Positions 8,381 to 21,852 of a stretch of DNA of 64,000 bases are shown here, piece after piece. The translations under genes were made by a program, and so were the position numbers. How positions within the stretch are numbered: position 1 is the stretch's first letter; each line of letters starts with the position of its first letter. Under the pieces are notes generated by a model. That model was not told the origin of the DNA. It made no database searches and worked only from the letters and a program-made list of their open reading frames with translations. Origin of the DNA: Methylacidiphilales bacterium (GTDB lineage Bacteria > Verrucomicrobiota > Verrucomicrobiia > Methylacidiphilales > UBA1321); contig JAJSLK010000014.1 of assembly GCA_021272165.1 (NCBI GenBank), positions 62,001 through 126,000 on the forward strand, read 5' to 3'.

Positions 8381-9217
8381 ATGGCTTCTTCCCATTTGGA
8401 TTCGCTCGGCATCATTGCCGGCAACGGCCGCTATCCGGTCCTGCTGGCAGAAGCGGCGCGGGCCCGCGGCGTCAAACGCCTCGCCATTGTCGGCTTTTCC
8501 GGCGAAACATCTCCCGAAGTCGAAAAGCTTGCCGACAACTACACCAGGCTCCGCGTCGGCCAGCTTGGCGGACTTTGCAATTATTTCCGCGACCAGAAAA
8601 TCACCCGCGCCATCATGGCGGGCCAGATCGCGCCGGGAAACCTCTTCGACCTCCGTCCCGACCTCAAGGCCCTCCTCCTTCTTGCCCGGCTCAAGGAACG
8701 CAATGCCGAATCGATCTTCTCCGCCATCGCCGATGAGCTCAAGAAAGCCGGCGTCGAGCTTCTGCCCGCCACGACTTTTCTCGAAGACGCCCTGCCTGAA
8801 CCGGGCCACGTTGCCGGGCCAAAACTCACCCGCCGCCAGCTTAACGACGTCGCCTTCGGTTACCGCGTCGCCAAGGAAACCAGCCGCCTCGACATCGGCC
8901 AAAGCATCGTCGTCAAAAAAGGCACGGTTGTCGCCGTCGAGGCCTTCGAGGGCACCGATGCCGCCATGGAACGCGGAGGACGGCTCGGGAAGGGGGATGT
9001 CGTCCTCGTCAAGGTCAGCAAGCCGAACCAGGATTTCCGCTTCGACGTCCCCGTCATCGGCACCCGGACCTTGGAACACGCCCGCGATTGCGGCGTCCGC
9101 GTCATTGCCTGCGAGGCCCGCCGCACTTTGCTTCTCGACCGGAAACTGGTATGGGAACAGGCTGAACGCTGGAAGATCAGCCTCTTTGCGGCGGATGAAT
9201 CGCTTTTGAATTTATGA
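8381..9217 (+). CDS. lpxI: UDP-2,3-diacylglucosamine pyrophosphatase LpxI
   Basis: The 278-residue protein belongs to the LpxI (DUF1009) family, which hydrolyses UDP-2,3-diacylglucosamine to lipid X in lipid A synthesis, the role filled by LpxH in enterics. Family features are the N-terminal LGIIAGNGRYPVLLAEAARARG, the QLGGLCNYFR and MAGQI segments, the RLDIGQSIVVKKGTVVAVEAFEGTD motif and DVPVIGTRTLEHA near the C-terminus. I chose the ATG at 8381 because earlier in-frame codons lie inside the flanking repeat. Its last bases overlap the following oxidoreductase by ATGA, and lpxB comes next, consistent with a lipid A operon. Confidence 0.94.
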   Translation: MASSHLDSLGIIAGNGRYPVLLAEAARARGVKRLAIVGFSGETSPEVEKLADNYTRLRVGQLGGLCNYFRDQKITRAIMAGQIAPGNLFDLRPDLKALLLLARLKERNAESIFSAIADELKKAGVELLPATTFLEDALPEPGHVAGPKLTRRQLNDVAFGYRVAKETSRLDIGQSIVVKKGTVVAVEAFEGTDAAMERGGRLGKGDVVLVKVSKPNQDFRFDVPVIGTRTLEHARDCGVRVIACEARRTLLLDRKLVWEQAERWKISLFAADESLLNL

Positions 9218-10143
9218 ATAACGTACGAGTTGGTGTGGTTGGTGTTGGACATATTGGACGGGAACATGCCCGGGTTTACTCGCAACTGCCGGGGACCGAA
9301 CTGGTCGGCGTTTATGACCTCGACAGCCAGGTCGCCGAAAAAGTCGCACAACGCCACGGCGTCAAGGCCTTCTCCTCGGCCCAGGCCCTCGCCGAGGTGA
9401 TCGATGCCGCCACCATCGCCACGCCCACCAGCAGCCATCACGAAATTGCTACCCAGCTCCTCGACCTCGGCAAGCACGTCCTCGTCGAAAAGCCGATCAC
9501 CGACAATACCGAGCAGGCCAAAGCCCTTGTTGATCTCGCCCAGACCAAAAATCTCGTCCTCCAGGTCGGCCACATCGAGCGCTTCAATCCCGCCCTCAAC
9601 GCCCTCGAGGAAAAACTCACCCGTCCCCGTTTCATCGAGGCGCACCGCCTCTCCACCTATCCAGGCCGCAGCACCGACATCGGCGTCGTGCTCGACCTCA
9701 TGATCCACGATCTTGAGGTCGTCCTGCATCTCGTCCGATCTCCCATTGTCTCGGTCGACTCGGTCGGCACCGCCGTTCTCAGCAAGGGCGAGGACATCGC
9801 CAACGCCCGCATCCGTTTCGAGAACGGCTGCGTCGCCAACATCACCACCAGCCGCATCAGTTTCGAGAAAGTCCGCAAGATCCGCGTCTTCCAGAACGAC
9901 GCCTATCTCTCGCTCGATTATTTCGACCAGAGCGGCGAAATCTATCGCAAGATTGATTCCCGCATCGTCAAGGAAACCATCAAGGTCGAGAAGGACGAGC
10001 CGCTCAAGCTCGAGCTCGCCGCCTTCGTCGATTGCGCCCGCCACGGCCGCGCCCCCCGTATCGGCGGCGCCCAGGCCGCGGTCGCCCTCGAGCTCGCCAT
10101 GCGCATCACGGAGCAAATTGCCCGCCAGAACGCGACGGCATGA
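9214..10143 (+). CDS. Gfo/Idh/MocA family oxidoreductase
   Basis: This 309-residue NAD(P)-dependent oxidoreductase has a Rossmann motif at the N-terminus (GVVGVGHIGREHARV), the EKPI motif (about residues 91-94) and the C-terminal alpha/beta domain starting GHIERFNP. Enzymes of this family often oxidise a nucleotide-sugar C3 hydroxyl. Its place between lpxI and lpxB makes a UDP-GlcNAc 3-dehydrogenase (GnnA-like) or another lipid A-related sugar step a reasonable hypothesis. No aminotransferase partner (GnnB) is adjacent, so this remains inference. Overlap with lpxI indicates coupling. Confidence 0.9.
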   Translation: MNNVRVGVVGVGHIGREHARVYSQLPGTELVGVYDLDSQVAEKVAQRHGVKAFSSAQALAEVIDAATIATPTSSHHEIATQLLDLGKHVLVEKPITDNTEQAKALVDLAQTKNLVLQVGHIERFNPALNALEEKLTRPRFIEAHRLSTYPGRSTDIGVVLDLMIHDLEVVLHLVRSPIVSVDSVGTAVLSKGEDIANARIRFENGCVANITTSRISFEKVRKIRVFQNDAYLSLDYFDQSGEIYRKIDSRIVKETIKVEKDEPLKLELAAFVDCARHGRAPRIGGAQAAVALELAMRITEQIARQNATA

Positions 10144-10156
10144 GCCTCTCCCCGCC

Positions 10157-11329
10157 ATGCGCGCGCCCGAGCCTTCTTTTGCCGAACGCCCGCTAACCCT
10201 CCTGCTTGTCGCTGGTGAACCCAGCGGTGATGCTCGCGGCGCGGAACTTATCCAAGCTCTCAAGGCCCAGCATCCCCGCGTCCGCATCATCGGCGTCGGG
10301 GGCCCGCGCATGGCCGGGGCCGGGCAGGAACAGCTCTTCGACCTCGCCGCGCACGCCGTCCTCGGCCTTACCGAGGTCCTCAAGCACTACTTCAAGTTCC
10401 GCCGCTTTCGGAACGTGATCCTCGATCTGGCGCGCAAGGAACGTCCCGACGCCGTCGTCCTCATCGACTGCTCCGGCTTCAATCTCCGCCTTGCCCCCCG
10501 GCTCCGCCGCGAATTGCCCGGCTCGCGCATCATCTATTACATCAGCCCGCAGGTCTGGGCCTCCCGTTCGAGCCGCGTTCGGAACATGGAACGCGATCTC
10601 GATCTCCTCATCTCCATCCTGCCCTTCGAAAAAGCATGGTTTGCCAAAGAAGCTCCGAAATTCAACGTCCACTGGGTCGGCCATCCGCTCCTCGACCGCA
10701 TTCGCCCGGCCGACCATCTCGAGCCCAACGCGGACTGCATCGCCCTGCTGCCCGGCAGCCGCCGCACGGAAATCGAATCCCACTTGCCTCTTCTCTGGGA
10801 AGCCGCCCGCATCATGGGCCGCGAACGCCCCGGCCTCCGCTTCATCCTGCTCTCGCCCAACGAGGAGATGCAGAAATTCGCCCTCGATCTCATCTCCTCC
10901 CAGGCCGCCGCCAATTTCGATTTTGAATCCAACATCGGCTACGCCATCTCCCATCTCTCCCGCTGCACCCTGGCGTTGGTCGCCTCCGGCACCGCCTCGC
11001 TCGAATGCGCCCTCCTGGGCATTCCCCAGATCGTCGTCTACCGCGTCCATCCGTTCACTTATTTCATCGGTCGCCGCGTCGTGAAAGTTAATTACCTCAC
11101 CCTCATCAACGTCATGGCCAATGACGCCGTCGTTCCCGAATTCATCCAGGACAACTTCGAGCCCAGCGCCGTCGCCCGCGAGGCCCTCGAGCTCCTCAAC
11201 CATCCCGAACGCCGCGAAGCCATGAAACGCCGCGTCGCGCAGATCGTCGCCACCCTTGGCGAGCCCGGCGCCGCCCAGCGCGCCGCCCAGGCCATCCTCC
11301 TCGAAGCCTCTTTTGCCCAGCCGAAATAG
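10157..11329 (+). CDS. lpxB: Lipid-A-disaccharide synthase
   Basis: The 390-residue GT19 enzyme condenses UDP-2,3-diacylglucosamine with lipid X to form the lipid A disaccharide at the inner membrane. Characteristic segments are LLLVAGEPSGDARGAELIQAL at the N-terminus, GVGGPRMAGAG, VVLIDCSGFNLRLA, YYISPQVWA, HWVGHPLLD, ALLPGSRRTEIE and LVASGTASLE. The ATG at 10157 gives the family-typical N-terminus; the frame is open further upstream only by overlap with the oxidoreductase gene. With lpxI it provides two consecutive lipid A steps. Confidence 0.96.
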   Translation: MRAPEPSFAERPLTLLLVAGEPSGDARGAELIQALKAQHPRVRIIGVGGPRMAGAGQEQLFDLAAHAVLGLTEVLKHYFKFRRFRNVILDLARKERPDAVVLIDCSGFNLRLAPRLRRELPGSRIIYYISPQVWASRSSRVRNMERDLDLLISILPFEKAWFAKEAPKFNVHWVGHPLLDRIRPADHLEPNADCIALLPGSRRTEIESHLPLLWEAARIMGRERPGLRFILLSPNEEMQKFALDLISSQAAANFDFESNIGYAISHLSRCTLALVASGTASLECALLGIPQIVVYRVHPFTYFIGRRVVKVNYLTLINVMANDAVVPEFIQDNFEPSAVAREALELLNHPERREAMKRRVAQIVATLGEPGAAQRAAQAILLEASFAQPK

Positions 11330-11376
11330 GCGCTCTTTCTCATTTCCATTCCGGCTCAACCTGCTAAGCCGTCACG

Positions 11377-14103
<2,727 letters not shown>

Positions 14104-14115
14104 ACCCCGGTTCCC

Positions 14116-16452
14116 ATGTATTTCCCCATCCTCCTCGCCTCCCTCGGCTTCGTTTGTTTCTTCATCTGGTACCTCGCGGCGGAAAATGCCGCCACCCGCC
14201 GCGTGGCCGGGCTTGGCGCCATCCTCTCCAGCATTCTGACCTGCGGCCTGGCTCTCATTCCGGTCAACGGCCAGAGCCCGATCACCCTCGGTCTCGACCT
14301 CCAGGGCGGCACTGAATTCCTCCTCGAAGTCCAGGGCGATCCCAGCGCCCAGGCGCTCGACCAGGCCTCTGCTGTCATCCGCAAGCGGCTCGACGTCCTC
14401 GGCACGCGCGAAATCAGCATCCAGCCCGAAGGCTCCAACCGCCTGAAGATCCAGATCCCTGGCCTGCAGGGCAGCCAGGTCCGCGACGCTGAAACACAGA
14501 TCACCCAGGCCGCCAAGCTCGAATTCCGCCTCGTTCCCGACAATGAGGCCGAAATCCGTGGCAAGGCCCTGGCCAACGGCGGCAAGCTTCCCTACGAATA
14601 CGCGCTCGATTATGAGCTCCTCCCCATGATCGAAAAGGACGCCTCGGGCAAGGACGTGACCAGTCAGATCGTCGTCAACCGCCAGGCCTCCATGTCGGGC
14701 AACCACGTCGCCCGCGCCTATCGCAGCATCCGACAGATGGGCGAGTCGGTCGTCATCATGGACTTCGATTCAGAGGGCACGAAGCAGTTCGGTGACATCA
14801 CCCAAGCCAATGTCCATCACCGCTTCGCCATTGTCCTCGACCGCGTTGTCCGCAGCGCTCCGGTGATCAATGAGGCGATCATGGATGGCAGCGCCTCGAT
14901 CTCCGGCGGCAGCATGACCGCCCTCGAATGCGAGGAGCTCGCCAGTGTTCTCCAAAATCCCCTCGAAAACCCCGTCAAGATCCAGTCGGAACGCTCCGTC
15001 GACGCCTCGCTTGGCGCCGACTCGATTCACAGCGGCCTCCAGGCGGGCATCATCGCCCTGGCCCTGGTCGTCTGCTTCATGTCGGCCTACTACCTCGTCT
15101 CCGGCCTCATCGCCGTCCTGGCCCTCTCGGTCAACCTGATCCTTCTCTTCGGCCTGCTCGCCCAGTTCCATTTCACCCTCACCCTGCCCGGCATCGCGGG
15201 CATTGTCCTCACCATTGGTATGGCGGTCGACGCCAACGTGCTCATCTATGAGCGCATCCGCGACGAGCTTGCCACGGGCAAAACAGCCCGCTCGGCCATC
15301 GATATCGGCTTCGAGAAGGCCTTCAGTGCCATCTTCGACTCCAACGTCACCACGTTGATCCCGGCCATGGTCCTCGCCTATCTCGGCACCGGGCCGTTAC
15401 GCGGATTCGCCGTCACTCTCGTTCTCGGCATTGTGGCCAATCTCTTTGCCGCGCTCGTGGTCAGTCGCAACTCCTTCGACTGGATTCTGGCCCGCACCGA
15501 AACGCCGAACCTGAAGATGATGCAGTTCATCAAGTCGCCCCGCTTCGACTTCCTCAAATATCGCGGTCTCGGCCTCGGCCTCTCCGCCGCCTTGCTGCTG
15601 GCCGGTGCCGTCGCGGTCGGAATGCGTGGCGAATCGCTCCTCGGCGTTGACTTCAAGGGCGGCGATGCCGTAACCCTGACCTATCAGGAAAAGACCGACA
15701 TCGGCGATCTTCGCGCCGCCCTGAAAAACGCGGGCGTGAAGGATGTGACACTCCAATATGCGTCCGGATCCTCGGCGCTCCTCATCGAGACCCAGGAAGG
15801 CCAGGGCCAGCGCGCCATCGATGTTCTCGAGCAGAACTTCCCCAAGGCTGGATTTGTTTCCGGTTCCGTCGACAAGATCGGTGCGCAGGTTGGCGGCGAA
15901 ATGAAGCAGAAGGCCGTCACGGCGCTTCTCCTTGGCCTCTTCGGCATTCTCATTTACGCCGCTCTCCGTTTCGAATGGTCCTACGCGCTCGCCGCTGCCG
16001 TTGGCCAGCTCCACGACGTTCTCGTCGCGCTGAGCATCATGGCCATTCTCGATCGCGAACTCACGCTGCCGCTGGTTGGCGCGTTCCTCACCATCGCCGG
16101 TTACTCGATCAACGATAAGATCGTCGTCTTTGACCGTATTCGCGAAGGCGCCCGGCTCCGGGAAAAAGGCAGCTTCTACGAGGTCATCAATCGCAGCCTC
16201 AATCTCACCCTGGCCCGCACCATCCTGACCGGCAGCACGTGTCTTCTGGCCACCCTGGCGCTCATCATCTTCGGCGGCCCGGTCATCCACGACTTCTCGC
16301 TGGCGATGTTCATCGGCATCATGTCGGGTATCTATTCGTCCCACTTCATTTCGCCGGGCCTGGCCTGGTGGCTGGGACGGATGGGCAGCGCTTCGCCCGC
16401 GCCCGCCTCGACCGCTAAGGTCTCCTCGAAGAAATCCCCGGTCGCCGCCTGA
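14116..16452 (+). CDS. secD: Fused protein translocase SecD-SecF
   Basis: This 778-residue inner-membrane RND-type protein uses the proton gradient to help complete Sec export. The first half (to ~470) is SecD: an N-terminal helix, the LGLDLQGGTEFLLEV motif, the periplasmic P1 domain, and TM helices with GMAVDANVLIYERIRDEL. The second half (~480-778) is SecF, with GVDFKGGDAVTLTY and GYSINDKIVVFDRIREGARL. Fusion in one chain is known in several phyla. The P1 region is intact. It follows yajC by 12 bases. Confidence 0.97.
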   Translation: MYFPILLASLGFVCFFIWYLAAENAATRRVAGLGAILSSILTCGLALIPVNGQSPITLGLDLQGGTEFLLEVQGDPSAQALDQASAVIRKRLDVLGTREISIQPEGSNRLKIQIPGLQGSQVRDAETQITQAAKLEFRLVPDNEAEIRGKALANGGKLPYEYALDYELLPMIEKDASGKDVTSQIVVNRQASMSGNHVARAYRSIRQMGESVVIMDFDSEGTKQFGDITQANVHHRFAIVLDRVVRSAPVINEAIMDGSASISGGSMTALECEELASVLQNPLENPVKIQSERSVDASLGADSIHSGLQAGIIALALVVCFMSAYYLVSGLIAVLALSVNLILLFGLLAQFHFTLTLPGIAGIVLTIGMAVDANVLIYERIRDELATGKTARSAIDIGFEKAFSAIFDSNVTTLIPAMVLAYLGTGPLRGFAVTLVLGIVANLFAALVVSRNSFDWILARTETPNLKMMQFIKSPRFDFLKYRGLGLGLSAALLLAGAVAVGMRGESLLGVDFKGGDAVTLTYQEKTDIGDLRAALKNAGVKDVTLQYASGSSALLIETQEGQGQRAIDVLEQNFPKAGFVSGSVDKIGAQVGGEMKQKAVTALLLGLFGILIYAALRFEWSYALAAAVGQLHDVLVALSIMAILDRELTLPLVGAFLTIAGYSINDKIVVFDRIREGARLREKGSFYEVINRSLNLTLARTILTGSTCLLATLALIIFGGPVIHDFSLAMFIGIMSGIYSSHFISPGLAWWLGRMGSASPAPASTAKVSSKKSPVAA

Positions 16453-16460
16453 GCGAGGTC

Positions 16461-18158
16461 ATGACAGCGCTGAGTGCTCTCGGCCGGCGGTGGATTGAAA
16501 ATTCCCCGGCGCCAGGGGCGCTTGAGCTTGCCCGGCTTCTCGACCTCCATCCGCAGGTCGCTTCGCTTCTTTGGCAGCGGGGTTACCAGGATGCCGACCA
16601 TGTCCGATCTTTTCTTGATCCGCGCCTCCAGTCACTCGGCGACCCGTTCCGCCTGACCGATCTCCGCCGCGCCGCGGAAAGAATTCTTCAGGCCGTCAGC
16701 GCACACGAAAAAATTGTCATCTTCGGCGATTACGACGTCGATGGCATCACCTCCAGCGCCCTTCTCTGGCGTGTTCTGCGCCGGCTCGGCGCCAATGTCG
16801 AAAGCTTCCTGCCTCTGCGCATGGAGGAGGGTTACGGCCTCAGCCAGGAAGGCGTCGAGCGTTGCGTGGAGGAACATAAGCCCGCCGTCCTAGTCGCCGT
16901 TGATTGCGGCACGACCGCGGTTCAGCAGATCGCCTGGCTCCGCGCACGCGGCATCGATCCACTGGTGATCGATCACCATGCCCTGCCGCCCGAACTGCCC
17001 GCGGCCTACGCCCTGGTTAATCCTCAGCGCGACCCGGCGGAAAAACTCGATTATCTCGCCAGCGTCGGGCTCGTCTTCAAGCTCTGCCACGGCCTGCTCA
17101 AGCTCGCCGGGAAGGGGAGCATCGACCTCCGTGATTACCTTGATCTCGTCGCGCTCGGCACTGTGGCGGATATCGTGCCTCTGGTGAGCGAAAACCGCAT
17201 CATGGTCCGGCGTGGCCTCGCTCAGCTTGAACGCTCCCAATGGCCCGGTGTGACCGCTCTCATCGAAGTGAGCCAGGTCGCTTTCCCCGTCACCGCACAG
17301 GATGTCGGCTTCCGGCTTGGGCCGCGCCTCAATGCCAGCGGCCGGCTTGGCGACGCGATGCTCTCCCTGCGCCTGCTTCAGACCGACGACCGCGCCGAGG
17401 CCGTCCGCATCGCCTCCGAACTCAACCGCAACAACCGCGAGCGGCAGAATGTCGAAATGGAAACGCTCCATCAGGCCGAGGTCCAGCTTCAGGAAAATTA
17501 TGATCCTGCGCGCGATTGGGGCATCGTCCTCTCCGGTCCGAACTGGCACTGGGGCGTAATCGGCATTGTCGCCTCGCGGCTCCAGAAACGTTATCACCGC
17601 CCCACCATCGTCATTGGCCTCAATGGCGAGGGCATGGGAAAGGGGAGTGGACGCAGCATCGACGGTATTTCCATCGTGAAGGCGCTCCACGATTGCTCCG
17701 AGCACCTCGAGCTCTTCGGCGGTCACGACATGGCGGCGGGCCTCAACATCCGCGCCGAACGCGTCGACGCCTTCCGCACCGCCTTCGCCCGTCATGTCAG
17801 AGGCCAGGCCGGAGATGATACGTTCCAGGCCCTGCTCGCGCTGTCTGGCGCCATCTCCGTGCCCGAGGTCAACGATCAGCTTTACCATGCCGTCGAGGAG
17901 CTCGCCCCCTTCGGCCGGATGAATCCCGAACCGATCTTTCTTTTCAACGCCCTGAATTGCACGCGGCCCGCGCACCACTTCGGCAAAAACCATGTGAAAC
18001 TTTTCCTCCGCGGCGAGCAGGGTGAGATTGAAGCCGTCGGCTTCGGCCTCGGCGACCACGATTGGTCCAAACCGCCCGCGCGTCTCGCCGGCACGCTCGA
18101 CTGGGACGACTACCACGGACGCGTCCAGATCCGCATTGCGGATTGGCAGGCCGGGTAG
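16461..18158 (+). CDS. recJ: Single-stranded-DNA-specific exonuclease RecJ
   Basis: The 565-residue DHH-superfamily 5'-3' exonuclease acts in recombination and mismatch or gap repair. Motifs are complete: VIFGDYDVDGITSSALL (motif I), VAVDCGTTA, the DHH motif in VIDHHALP, and the DHHA1 motif FGGHDMAAGL, with a C-terminal OB domain. Length is typical. GAGG lies a few bases before the ATG, one of the better ribosome binding sites here. recG follows. Confidence 0.96.
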   Translation: MTALSALGRRWIENSPAPGALELARLLDLHPQVASLLWQRGYQDADHVRSFLDPRLQSLGDPFRLTDLRRAAERILQAVSAHEKIVIFGDYDVDGITSSALLWRVLRRLGANVESFLPLRMEEGYGLSQEGVERCVEEHKPAVLVAVDCGTTAVQQIAWLRARGIDPLVIDHHALPPELPAAYALVNPQRDPAEKLDYLASVGLVFKLCHGLLKLAGKGSIDLRDYLDLVALGTVADIVPLVSENRIMVRRGLAQLERSQWPGVTALIEVSQVAFPVTAQDVGFRLGPRLNASGRLGDAMLSLRLLQTDDRAEAVRIASELNRNNRERQNVEMETLHQAEVQLQENYDPARDWGIVLSGPNWHWGVIGIVASRLQKRYHRPTIVIGLNGEGMGKGSGRSIDGISIVKALHDCSEHLELFGGHDMAAGLNIRAERVDAFRTAFARHVRGQAGDDTFQALLALSGAISVPEVNDQLYHAVEELAPFGRMNPEPIFLFNALNCTRPAHHFGKNHVKLFLRGEQGEIEAVGFGLGDHDWSKPPARLAGTLDWDDYHGRVQIRIADWQAG

Positions 18159-18177
18159 CGCGGCTATTTTGATTATC

Positions 18178-20681
<2,504 letters not shown>

Positions 20682-20758
20682 CTTCCGGACTTCATAATAA
20701 TTTCGCACAATATTTGTTATATAAAATAGAAGTCTGTCGAGAAGAAAAAGCCTCGATC

Positions 20759-21421
20759 TTAACCTCTTTTGACCGCTTCCCGATTTACCGTGAGCGGATA
20801 GGGCCCGAGCTCCAGTTTGTCCCCATGGCTCAAGTACCCATCCGTCACCAAAATGCCATTTACGTAGGTGCCGTTCATCGAATTCAGGTCGAGCATGAAC
20901 AGTCCCCGCGCCTGGATATCGAGCAGACAGTGCCTCCGTGACACATCGCGATCATCAACGACCAGATCGGATGACTGGTTCCGGCCCAGTACAGTAGCGA
21001 TTTTGGTGAGATAGAGCTTTACCGTGGGTTGGGTGTCCGGGACCAGGAAATACTTGTATTTCGGCTCTACCTCTTCCCGTACCAGAACGCTCCCCAATCC
21101 TAATCGTCCCGTTTGCGCAATCCGATCCCGGTGAATACTTCCAAATTTGTGGATAAACTCCCGGATATTCAGATCCAGATCGCCGCTCGGCGGCTGAACT
21201 CCCCTCTCCCATGTGTAGGTGGCATGGGCTATGTGTAAGGCCTTCTCGGCCGCGTCCTTACCGTGCCTCCCTGCCCCCGATGCTTCCAGGATGATTCCGT
21301 CCCGGACATAGATATCAATTTTCTCGCTTCCGGCGCGTATGAGAAGATGCCCCTGTAAGTGATTTTCCCCAATCCGGATGAGCGCCTCCTCCACGGTAAA
21401 GAGCTGATTCTCAAGAGACAT
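20759..21421 (-). CDS. FHA domain protein with N-terminal DUF4388/PATAN-like domain
   Basis: The 220-residue protein has a C-terminal forkhead-associated domain (about residues 128-212) that binds phosphothreonine peptides, shown by VLGRNQSSDLVVDD, VSRRHCLL and LNSMNGTYVNG. The first ~90 residues (VEEALIRIGENHLQGHLLI...) resemble the DUF4388 domain found in PatA-type signalling proteins. It is soluble, so it is probably a cytoplasmic adaptor in a Ser/Thr kinase pathway. No kinase is nearby. It diverges from a Flp-type pilin gene across 166 AT-rich bases. The FHA call is strong; the N-terminal domain is tentative. Confidence 0.88.
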   Translation of the reverse strand: MSLENQLFTVEEALIRIGENHLQGHLLIRAGSEKIDIYVRDGIILEASGAGRHGKDAAEKALHIAHATYTWERGVQPPSGDLDLNIREFIHKFGSIHRDRIAQTGRLGLGSVLVREEVEPKYKYFLVPDTQPTVKLYLTKIATVLGRNQSSDLVVDDRDVSRRHCLLDIQARGLFMLDLNSMNGTYVNGILVTDGYLSHGDKLELGPYPLTVNREAVKRG

Positions 21422-21549
21422 GATAAAGCGGTAAAATTACTTCTAGTCGATAGGTATGTCGAACATCAATAATTGATGAAATCAATTTTTCTTTAAACTC
21501 ATATTAATTTATATTGAGCAGTTTTATGAAAAATCTGTAACGATTTCTT

Positions 21550-21578
21550 TTGACACCCATTTAGTAAATCCCTTAACA
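21550..21578 (+). promoter_or_regulatory. Sigma-70-like promoter of the pilin gene
   Basis: TTGACA (21550-21555), a 17-base spacer and TTAACA (21573-21578) precede the pilin ATG at 21588. The spacing would put the transcript start almost at the start codon. The whole intergenic region (21422-21587) is markedly AT-rich compared with its surroundings. Confidence 0.5.
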
Positions 21579-21587
21579 AGAAACCTA

Positions 21588-21797
21588 ATGAAACTGATTA
21601 AGAACCTTGCTCATCGCGTTCGTAACACGTTTAAGCGTCACAAAAGCAAAAAAGGCCAAACCTTGGTCGAATATGCGTTGATTTTGGCGTTCATTTCGGT
21701 GGTGGCCATTTCCGTGCTGATTAATTTGGGTAGTCAGGTGAAAAAGATCTTCACCACGATTACCAGCCAGCTTTCCTACGCCAGCAGCAGCCATTGA
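21588..21797 (+). CDS. Flp/Fap-type pilin-like protein
   Basis: The 69-residue protein has a basic N-terminus of about 24 residues and then KKGQTLVEYALILAFISVVAI, the class of prepilin motif seen in Flp/Fap (Tad) pilins, with cleavage expected after the glycine and Glu at position 5 of the mature protein. The mature pilin would be about 45 residues. No prepilin peptidase, Tad ATPase or secretin is visible in the window, so assembly genes must be elsewhere or absent. The next gene, 55 bases downstream, is a multispanning STT3-like protein. Confidence 0.85.
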   Translation: MKLIKNLAHRVRNTFKRHKSKKGQTLVEYALILAFISVVAISVLINLGSQVKKIFTTITSQLSYASSSH

Positions 21798-21852
21798 TTC
21801 GGACGGAACAATGCATAGTTTCGCTCGAAATGCCCGGCCTTGATGTCATCAT

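Noticed and set aside
8860-10383. Long open frame (507 codons) antisense to lpxI, Gfo/Idh and lpxB
   Set aside because: It mirrors three well-supported genes on the other strand; GC-rich third positions keep the antisense frame open and the translation has no recognisable domain.
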